IMG/VR virus record: IMGVR_UViG_3300032291_003254
Span: 1-21,033 of that record
From: a virus
Reading direction: 5' to 3' (one strand)
DNA length: 21,033 nt
The position numbers and the translations under genes were made by a program. This document shows, piece by piece, positions 18,601-21,033 of this stretch. Numbering within the stretch: the first letter of the stretch is position 1; every line of letters starts with the position of its first letter. The notes beneath the pieces were generated by a model. That model worked only from the letters and a program-made list of their open reading frames with translations. It searched no databases and was not told the origin of the DNA.

Positions 18601-20988
18601 GGAGCAGCAGATCGTGTTCAAGGATATTACGCACCTACTGCCAATCAGCCAGGTTTGCAATTGCCATTGTTGATTGACGGTATTGAATATCCAGGAGTGC
18701 AAGTTGCCGGAGTCAACTTTGATCAAAACACAGGATTTGATATCGGTAACTTTGACATCAATCCTTTTGATAACATCAGCTACGGTCCTGAAGGTCGTCC
18801 AACATACGATCCTGCTATTCTTGATGCAATTTATGAAAGCCCGTATTTGGATCCGTTCCTTGGCACACGTGCCACTGACATCAATGTCGACGGCGGCACA
18901 TATATTGATACATTCTCAAGTTTTGCTCCTGAAGAATTAGTTCCTGGTGCAGAGTTTGATACACTTGATATGCGCATCTATACTCGCCCAGGTGCAGACT
19001 GGGCAGTGAACGGACACGGGTTTAGTTCGCATTCAAGTGCTATTATTGTAGAATCTTTGCCACAAACTTATAGTTTTGTATCATGGTATGACTATGTTCC
19101 GTATCTTGTGACCATTGTGTTAACAAACCAAACCACAGGAGTTGAAATGCTCCCGGATGTTGACTATACTATTGATTGGGGCTCAAAAGAGTTTACTGTT
19201 ACTGCTGGATGCAACGTAGGCGACATATTGGTTGGCACAGCATACGGCGCAGGTGGTGGCAATCAACTGTATCGTGTGAATTATGTAGGAAATGAAATCA
19301 GCAACAATCGCATTAGTGTTCCGGTATTGTTTACACAAATTCAAGAAGTTGATGTGTGGGTAAACGGCACACCATATACTAATGTAACTTATGCAGCAGG
19401 AACAAACAACACAACAACTGTGACATTTGGTACATCTTTCAGTGCTGCCGACTTGGTGGTTGTATATGTGTTGGGCCCAACAACTGTCGACAGCACTCAA
19501 GTAAATTACAGCTGGAGTGCTCCTGTCACACAATATATTGTGTCTGACGGATCGTCGTTGATTTTTGATCTTGACAACAGTTTGGAGTATACCAATCCTG
19601 CTAACATGATTGTTACTGTAAACGGCGTAAGAGCAAGAACTGCTGGTGGTGTTGAATATTTTGCTGATGGTAGCTCTGCATACTTGTTGCCTGCACGATT
19701 GGGATTCAGTGATGCAATAGTAGCAGATAACGAAGTGTTGGTATACATCAACGACATTCCTCAAACACTTGGCTCTGACTTTGTGGTAGAACCTTACACA
19801 GGAGATCACAGACATGTTGTGTTCAACACAACTCCAGCCGACGGAGAGAGAATCTTGATTGCTGTGACAACAAATACTCAAGCTCGTGTTGATAGTGGGA
19901 CTAGTTTGTATTTTGACCCAACCCAAGGACTAATTCCAGTAACTGGAGACATAATTGCTGTTACCACATGGAATGACACTCGTCAACAGGAAATTGTCAC
20001 TACTGTTTATGTTGGTCCAGTTGTGTCTGGCTCAGTGGTCACTGAAGGTTTTGACTCTACTGATTATTCGTCAGCTACGTTGAACAACGAACCGGGCAGT
20101 TTTGACTACGCACTTGGTGTAACTGTAAGCAACAACAATTTATATCTTCCAAGACCTGTTACCAACCCAGATCGTTTGTGGGTAACATTGAATGGAGATC
20201 GATTGTTCTTTGGAGAAGATTTTACCATTGTAAATGATGAGATTATTCTGGCCAGAGGAATTATCAATACTACTGATGTTGTGATGATCACTGAGTTTAC
20301 AAACAGTGTTGTTCCTGAAGCCATGGCATTCCGCATATTCCAAGACATGCGTGGCGTGCAAGCAACTTACAGAATCACACCTAACACTACCACAGTGTTA
20401 ACACAAACACTAGGCGAAAATGATGATGTGATCTATGTGGATGATGCTTCTAAACTTGATGCACCAAATGTTACTGCTAATATTTGGGGTGTGTTAACAA
20501 TTGGCGGCGAACGCATTATGTATCGTAACAGAGACATTGCTACTAATACTATCAGTAGCTTGCGTCGAGGCACAGGTGGCACAGCAGTTGATTCACACGA
20601 AGCTGGTGTTGTTGTTTATGCAATGGGTCGCGGCGAAATTATGCCAGCAGAATTCCAAAACTACATCGACAGCAATTACTTCTTGGGAGACGGATCTACA
20701 GTGGCATTTGAAGCAACCAACATCACATTCAGCGACACTGATAGCGCTCTGGAAGTTGATGCAGTTGAAGTTTGGGTAGGCGGCACTAGAATAACAAGCG
20801 GATATGCTGTTACAGGAGCCACTCCAGTTGGAATTGAATTTGATACAGCACCAGCAGCTGGAACCGGAATTACTATTTTGGTAAGACGCGGTGTAAATTG
20901 GTATCAACCGGGCGTTAATACACCAAGCGACGGTGTTGCATTGCAAGATACAAACACTGATGCGGCAAGGTTCTTACGCGGGCTGTAA
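6661..20988 (+). CDS. Giant (4775 aa) modular tail/baseplate structural protein at the gp7 position
   Basis: Large virion protein, probably attached to the baseplate wedge; it follows gp6 as gp7 (1032 aa) does in T4. The N-terminus (FLPEIFQTSTNKQFLAATLD; GFVGRRVGPGVNPNDEYI; YYTWDPFIDLDKFSNFSQYY) resembles a giant protein family that I recall from marine T4-like phages. Blocks of that scaffold recur at ~620-720 (YLTINRASLDLNAWSRSNRW), ~1155-1310 (FYWSDMLP; GHDGSLTAAFGDFRDDLLLE), ~1405-1450 (TPWEMLGFTIEPSWWQDVYG), ~1500-1540 and ~3680-3780 (HKIRELLPFQVF; IQEVKPYHVQIKEFN). Between them lie beta-rich modules: cupredoxin-like halves (181-357), FG-GAP-like repeats (2309-3155), CBM5/12-like modules (1902, 2912, 3937), a GGAGY repeat (3841-3911) and C-terminal beta-sandwich repeats (4141-4747). 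There is no signal peptide, membrane segment or visible enzyme motif, and Cys is rare. The reading frame is intact throughout. The structural role is confident; equivalence to gp7 and host-surface binding are inference. Confidence 0.85.
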   Translation: MARVRTVEFLPEIFQTSTNKQFLAATLDQLVQEPAFTKIQGFVGRRVGPGVNPNDEYIKETTDVRTNYQLEPGVVLKKYNTSDVKDVITYPGITDAINLAGGITDDSDRLYTSDYYTWDPFIDLDKFSNFSQYYWLPAGPDAADVYAGQLPLTDTFDVTRENGVYTFSGLSGDNPVVRLVRGGSYNFNVAQNAKETVNYRVTSNSTSSFVIDYQNNPTLTLTRGNTYVFNLTRNEYAFYIKTDPTLGTTNQYTTGVTNNGIVNGKITFTVPQDAPDTLYYCNDIQRNLKGTLNIIDAVPGTGPGFWIQVDPGVDGKVIATPNISGRDVLGVVNNGEDLGTVTFNVPLATAQSFYYGLTNIDSSLPTNGVDLITSLKFNQINNIFVDQFLLQNPTGIDGITNLDGKTIVFQEQQPDPEAGGWEITTQFDPLIESSGNNGRIGSYDTTLFDQTTVIDPSQRYGVWQINYVTTEGGNKYIRLTSILSVNNLEKFNVLSGTTYSSTEWFKNASGVFEQIPLLTAVKTTLYYQDGTDPEIFGRIQIVDEANAGTLDVNEIIGKKNYTSPNGVVFTNGLKITFVGNVEPASYQDNSYYIEGVGTAIKLLPVTDFVTPETYTQSATIPYDSLAYDIGNFDASLNQPLIPDYLTINRASLDLNAWSRSNRWFHIDVINASAEYNNTIATLDNNFRAKRPIIEFRAGTRLFDNGTSGKQPVNIIDFAATDALSTINGSVGYSIDGYSFINGSRVIFAADTDPNVRNKIYVVEFISPDTVPPLITEPIINLVPATDSAVLADQTVVCLSGIQQQGKSYYYDGVEWLLAQQKTETNQPPLFNVYDVDGVSLGNRVKYPSTNFVGSKLFSYAVGTGTDDTVLGFPLKYLSLSNVGDIVFDNNLYSDEFTYTKDRVSSTELVSQGNVREYSTRTAYVKEIGWQRAAEKSVVRQQFSFTYTGAPLVLDIPVDTTSKFPPIQLYASGIFIDPNDYTYTVTGNTTTIIIGTIDEFAGIGSIIEVDALSALTSKYGFYQVPVNLENNPLNGNSKTFTLGTVRSHYESIGENLKGLVGKINGANNSRDLGNIIPYGENILQQSSPMTMAGYFMRSQEYNIFTSLEYNSREYEKFKAQLLDTVTRNDYTNLTIPEMLTAAFNDINAGKIETSPFYWSDMLPASSIYTQNIVKITPISTNVFDLSTTYDFTSSNYKGLLVYLNNVLLTIDKDYTVSPDSPRLTITATLAVGDTVTIREYTTTYGNFVPNTPTKMGLYPAYRPRIYLDTNYVNPQTMIVGHDGSLTAAFGDFRDDLLLEFETRIFNNLKVKSRIPLTTVDIIPGQFRTTDYTLFEVNSILSVDFLSWIGWNKLNYLSQDYIASNEFTWNYSACGNRLTGPNESPLNIGAWRGLYQYFYDTTSPNTTPWEMLGFTIEPSWWQDVYGAAPYTSDNLVLWDDLAAGKVADPAGEYYLTQYARPRLTEVIPTGTQGELLSPFDSVVGFYDSSQFQKSWVVGDEGPVEYSWRKSSSYPFALMRLYALTRPAEFFSLFADRDLYKFDADYNQYLYNGRYRLDANGVQVYGDGTSKASFINWIVDYNQQTGLSSTANLTKDLESLDVRLCYRIGAFTDKQYLKVYTEKSSPNSLNSSLLLPDESYSLMLYKNQPFERVLYSSVIFQVVENGYALYGYSITSPYFNTLVSKTYGTKTTITAGGQSVTVPAQYTDDVVQVPYGYVFTNKTVVVDFLLSYGALLEQQGIIFNDRENGYTLNWNQMAQEFLYWANQGWEPGAVINLNPTAFSLTAVQPQAIIDSIVAQTPENSILDQNRSTLPIRNLVIDRNENIFKVSTLNEQTISYLDLKFTNYESIVVLDNVSVFNDLIYDPVTGARQSRVNVTAIINSDWNGQLDAQGFIFNNSETIEEWQPQKKYAKGEIVTYKNNYWSAQTIVQPKALFEYSDWVKSDYTKIQKGLLQNLPNLSDQLSNSYNTNTANLETDQDLVSFGLIGFRPREYMSALNLDDISQVNVYKQFLKDKGTVRSVRLIGNAQTNKEVAEYDLYENWAILRGTYGATANKSFVELRLNEALLLADPAIVQIVNVGQESQADQKILLNDLWRQSYKIPTTDVFPTTLIPIQDSALPTAGYVNLDDVDLTVFSLDADLGLAPGVIDSIGVGTTIWAAKINAYDWGVFRCMPVPGFVRQISTNLNSTSVVTFTGKHNLSIYDIIVIRNFADNVDDVYRVLAVPSANTIVVELPLTRSITGEGVAVVLKTMRVAQASDVINLSYANELTAGAKAWVDNNGNGLWQVLEKQTPFSQTVNNTLPNNAPIYGARFGSVISQGYQNIIAVVGAPGYRTPTEESAQIGAVYPYLRDNSNQYAETATLTLGTTGTLGYGNAVDIGYQSWLAAGASASNNNMGYSAVIYRAENSNAFEQRQLLVAPDQDFGSGEFGYAVSVSRDERWMYVGAPGNNKVYAFARQDVELQIARYVTDGITKIYSFDGKIVIDSGEDEQLNVVYNNKLLVLGTDYTVTGTNVVLTDLPPADQLLIIQRKQGQILDSKTYYKVSQDGTSGSGSAAEFTITNTRGEYFATVTAVGANYAVGNTVTFDGSTLGTENSLPNAPTTPANNLVLTVTGVDDNGGITDFTVSGSGITNNYIFPITPYLYGIENIWSMSVTVDGVLQRPFIDYDFNSDSAYANDIVFNTIPAAGASIAVTATTQFTFVDTLDVSGLAPDARFGASLAQIDSGRVVVVGASNADTTVSNSGASYVFSRGTIKYIVSDVSQTTFELPAGFNAPAAVVLNGEYLTNSAQYINGQYSVVGTDVILDSSVTLNVGDAIEIENNIFNLVQTITGASPFDEASFGAALDICPTNCSLYIGAPTDGSLQIQAGSVERFVNQARLYGVITSTNVSPTLTPGGTMFISNFEVTLSTPATWDSLVEYASGTFVINSGDIYQAIRNVPVPTPITNTTYWKPSSWIEVFSGDINDANLPNITSSVRNGLITINVINPDAAIEFNKLSVSPGLTGTLFNDVGFDVYVYTQTIISPNPSINAKFGSSLSISSDSQTLIVGAPGGNTYEPVTFDNKTTIFDDRSTIFSSVVIEGGAVYSFDMLASADSSITNPVKFVFGQQIYNEDLEPLDQWGTSVSYVSGRLLVGAPGSDLGDSSVNYGSVGIFENTTNRPAWYPIHVQEPTADVTLFNNVYLYNKLQSSKTNFLDYINPLQGKILGAARQNIDYISADDPAKYNQGPINDNGNFWAEEKVGQIWWDISSTRFIDPSQNDIVYASRRWAQLFPGSTVEIYQWVASSVLPAAYTGPGTPLNTISYTVRTQLNQQGVFVTTYYFWVTGIDTINSGAGKTLSTTGIARYIESPRSSGIPYIAPLDANTIAIYNSLEYLSASDTIINIGYDRERNDDNIHTEYELIAQDDPSSFLSDNLYRKLQDSFCGVNSAGALVPDITLSPAERYGVQFRPRQSMFENRFSALNNYLTYTNSILQQHPITESRSFILLNSSEPQPTAASGEWNKRLNNIQELSYQDLYEVALGYKYLIDSDSNNGGLWTIYTVVQQTDLLGSPRTTQLTRVQNYDTRKYWNYIDWYDITYNTTQVPVYEVANYSDLATVELITPLGASVKVTANAQQKWEIYQRVTTGWSRVSLQDGTIAFSNVLWDYAAGRFGFDVEVFDVQYFDSEPVIETRKIIQAINEELFIEDLAIYRNKALILMFNYMLSEFQAPEWLTKTSLIDVNHKIRELLPFQVFRQDNQDFVLDYIQEVKPYHVQIKEFNLTYNGQDIYDGQLSDFDVPAYYNRLLEIPKYTSPVLLPYTKSNAVGTGTPNDASDAYSDDEIWTLWPWSQWYANYLLSIDSVSIIDGGAGYSEPPLVTVTGDCEVPAELEAVINSAGKVVAINVINPGVGYSTTAIIEITEGNGVGARAYAVMGNQLVRSIKTTLKYDRCEYTSTVVDWAANTTYATGSLVRYNDKVWSANSTTTSATFNPDNWTPVPASDLGAADRVQGYYAPTANQPGLQLPLLIDGIEYPGVQVAGVNFDQNTGFDIGNFDINPFDNISYGPEGRPTYDPAILDAIYESPYLDPFLGTRATDINVDGGTYIDTFSSFAPEELVPGAEFDTLDMRIYTRPGADWAVNGHGFSSHSSAIIVESLPQTYSFVSWYDYVPYLVTIVLTNQTTGVEMLPDVDYTIDWGSKEFTVTAGCNVGDILVGTAYGAGGGNQLYRVNYVGNEISNNRISVPVLFTQIQEVDVWVNGTPYTNVTYAAGTNNTTTVTFGTSFSAADLVVVYVLGPTTVDSTQVNYSWSAPVTQYIVSDGSSLIFDLDNSLEYTNPANMIVTVNGVRARTAGGVEYFADGSSAYLLPARLGFSDAIVADNEVLVYINDIPQTLGSDFVVEPYTGDHRHVVFNTTPADGERILIAVTTNTQARVDSGTSLYFDPTQGLIPVTGDIIAVTTWNDTRQQEIVTTVYVGPVVSGSVVTEGFDSTDYSSATLNNEPGSFDYALGVTVSNNNLYLPRPVTNPDRLWVTLNGDRLFFGEDFTIVNDEIILARGIINTTDVVMITEFTNSVVPEAMAFRIFQDMRGVQATYRITPNTTTVLTQTLGENDDVIYVDDASKLDAPNVTANIWGVLTIGGERIMYRNRDIATNTISSLRRGTGGTAVDSHEAGVVVYAMGRGEIMPAEFQNYIDSNYFLGDGSTVAFEATNITFSDTDSALEVDAVEVWVGGTRITSGYAVTGATPVGIEFDTAPAAGTGITILVRRGVNWYQPGVNTPSDGVALQDTNTDAARFLRGL
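7201..7731 (+). other. Nested cupredoxin-like domains in the giant protein
   Basis: Residues 181-357 hold the same pattern twice, one inside the other. The outer copy has RGGSYNFNV (181-189), FWIQVDPG (305 on), GVVNNG (330-335), GTVTFNVP (339-346) and FYYGL (353-357). The inner copy has RGNTYVFNL (223-231), AFYIKTDP (237-244), GVTNNG (255-260), GKITFTVP (264-271) and LYYC (278-281). In copper-binding relatives a His precedes the Phe and CxxHxxM closes the domain. Here those positions read Tyr-Ala-Phe and C281-N-D-I-Q-R-N, so only the Cys remains and copper binding is unlikely. Confidence 0.6.
12364..12489 (+). other. CBM5/12-like module 1 in the giant protein
   Basis: Residues 1902-1943 read W-x5-Y-x-KGEIVTYKNNYWSAQ and end in YSDWVKSD. 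This is the compact aromatic pattern of carbohydrate-binding module family 5/12 (chitin-binding type): a leading Trp, a Y-x-x-G-x-x-V strand, a Y/W-x-A strand and a closing Trp (1938). Binding of a host glycan is inference. Confidence 0.55.
13585..16125 (+). other. Seven-copy FG-GAP-like beta-propeller split by inserted modules
   Basis: Residues 2309-3155 contain seven FG...GAPG-type repeats. FG or its variant is at 2311 (FG), 2371 (YG), 2427 (FG), 2714 (FG), 2839 (FG), 3031 (FG) and 3119 (WG). The matching GAPG/GAS/GAPT is at 2327, 2386, 2443, 2730, 2855, 3047 and 3133. The Gly-to-Gly distance is 15 residues in five copies, 14 in copy 2 and 13 in copy 7. Most copies then end in a hydrophobic strand such as KVYAFAR, ASYVFSR or GAVYSFDM. 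Seven copies is the number needed for one integrin-alpha-like propeller. About 255 residues separate blades 3 and 4, ~85 separate 4 and 5, and ~150 separate 5 and 6. Confidence 0.65.
15394..15525 (+). other. CBM5/12-like module 2, inserted between propeller blades 5 and 6
   Basis: Residues 2912-2955 start W-DSLVEYASGTFVINSGDIY, followed by QAI and a closing TTYWKP (Trp 2949). The same Trp, Tyr-x-x-Gly, Tyr-x-A/S, Trp order as module 1 is kept. It lies in the ~150-residue gap between FG-GAP-like blades 5 and 6, so it would project from the propeller. Confidence 0.5.
18181..18393 (+). other. GGAGY beta-repeat segment in the giant protein
   Basis: Residues 3841-3911 hold two units of a repeat: DGGAGYSEPPLVTVTGD and, 38 residues later, NPGVGYSTTAIIEITEGNG, with a GKVVAINVI strand between them. 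This x-GG-x-GY-x4-P-x-V-x-I pattern is, as I recall, common in phage tail and adhesin proteins, where it is thought to form stacked beta turns. No specific ligand can be named. Confidence 0.5.
18469..18588 (+). other. CBM5/12-like module 3 in the giant protein
   Basis: Residues 3937-3976 read WAANTTYATGSLVRYNDKVW, then SAN, and close with FNPDNWTPVP (Trp 3972). This is the clearest of the three CBM5/12-like copies. It directly follows the GGAGY repeat segment, on the C-terminal side of the last strongly conserved scaffold block. Confidence 0.6.
19081..20901 (+). other. C-terminal string of beta-sandwich repeats in the giant protein
   Basis: From residue ~4141 to ~4747 a loose repeat recurs: a strand ending in V-x-VNG or similar, an 'x-DYT/FTV' strand, and a 'GD/ADx-I/V-x-V' strand. 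Examples are DVWVNGTPYTNVTYA (4231 on), MIVTVNGVRA (4316 on), VLVYINDIPQTLGSDFVV (4359 on), LWVTLNGDRLFFGEDFTI (4506 on) and VEVWVGGTRITSGYAV (4702 on). A different module at 4577-4658 (DDVIYVDDASKLD, then GERIMYRN, SLRRGTGGT, AVDSHEAG) interrupts them. Related units occur singly earlier, near 941-1012, 1170-1240, 2461-2531, 2646-2697 and 2750-2822. They look like structural spacers or adhesion modules. Confidence 0.5.
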
Positions 20989-20995
20989 AACTAGG

Positions 20996-21001
20996 TAAAT
21001 A
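20996..21001 (+). promoter_or_regulatory. Weak late-promoter-like TAAATA before the last gene start
   Basis: GGTAAATA (20994-21001) matches 6 of 8 bases of the T4 late core TATAAATA and lies in the 17-nt gap after the giant gene. It ends four bases before the ATG at 21006. The overlapping AGG (20993-20995) could instead act as a weak ribosome binding site. Confidence 0.2.
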
Positions 21002-21005
21002 GTTC

Positions 21006-21033
21006 ATGGATCAAAAAGATAATAATACACAAC
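21006..21033 (+). CDS. Probable start of the next virion gene (3' truncated by window edge)
   Basis: An ATG at 21006 opens a frame that runs to the window edge, encoding MDQKDNNTQ and one further base. AGG at 20993-20995 lies about ten bases upstream. The spacing (17 nt after the giant gene's stop) and same strand fit the compact gene layout. Nine residues are too few to identify a family; by position it may encode another baseplate or tail-fibre protein. Confidence 0.4.

Noticed and set aside
19183-19926. 247-codon open frame on the minus strand
   Set aside because: It lies wholly antisense to an intact repeat-rich part of the giant gene, has a Cys/Ser/His-rich composition with no recognisable domain, and has no gene-like context. 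It is a shadow of the + strand codon bias, as are the other antisense frames, such as 4997-5443 and 16051-16497.
1-21033. Defence system, CRISPR array, tRNA, prophage attachment site or mobile element
   Set aside because: No tandem direct repeats with spacers, no cloverleaf, no transposase or recombinase frame and no flanking repeats were seen. Nearly every base is in a virion-gene coding frame.

Overview
The window is a compact, single-strand block of tail/baseplate genes from a T4-like myophage (Caudoviricetes, contractile tail). All coding is on the + strand, genes overlap by 1 nt or lie 1-45 nt apart, and no tRNA, integrase, transposase, CRISPR or host gene is visible. The protein families and their wording (a long gp6, a gp5 without lysozyme, a giant wedge-associated protein) resemble marine and freshwater T4-like phages such as cyanophages and pelagiphages more than coliphage T4. 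The host cannot be read from the sequence, and no photosynthesis or other auxiliary metabolic gene is present.

Layout: (1) 2-382, the 3' end of an unidentified Pro/Ala/Ser/Thr-rich protein. (2) 382-2802, a gp5-like baseplate hub/central spike protein with an OB-fold and a beta-helix but no lysozyme domain, plus a C-terminal extension. (3) 2811-3185, the baseplate wedge protein gp25. (4) 3231-6659, a large baseplate wedge protein gp6 (1142 aa). (5) 6661-20988, a 4775-aa giant structural protein that fills about two thirds of the window. (6) 21006 to the edge, the probable start of another gene.

How the parts fit: gp5 would form the hub and piercing spike at the tail axis. gp25 and gp6 build the wedge ring and sheath initiation site around it. 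The giant protein sits where T4 has gp7 and is probably an oversized wedge or peripheral baseplate component. It reads as a long conserved scaffold into which beta-rich modules have been inserted: a nested pair of cupredoxin-like halves, a seven-copy FG-GAP-like propeller split by inserted domains, three CBM5/12-like aromatic modules, a Gly-Gly-x-Gly-Tyr repeat, and a C-terminal string of beta-sandwich repeats. These suggest surface or glycan contact, which is inference.

Regulation: a T4-late-promoter-like CATAAATA lies before gene 6, and the hexamer TAAATA recurs at two other gene starts. The gp5 gene and the giant gene instead have visible Shine-Dalgarno sequences within the upstream gene. 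The most interesting content is the modular architecture of the giant protein; I saw no evidence of a defence, mobile or regulatory system hidden elsewhere in the window.
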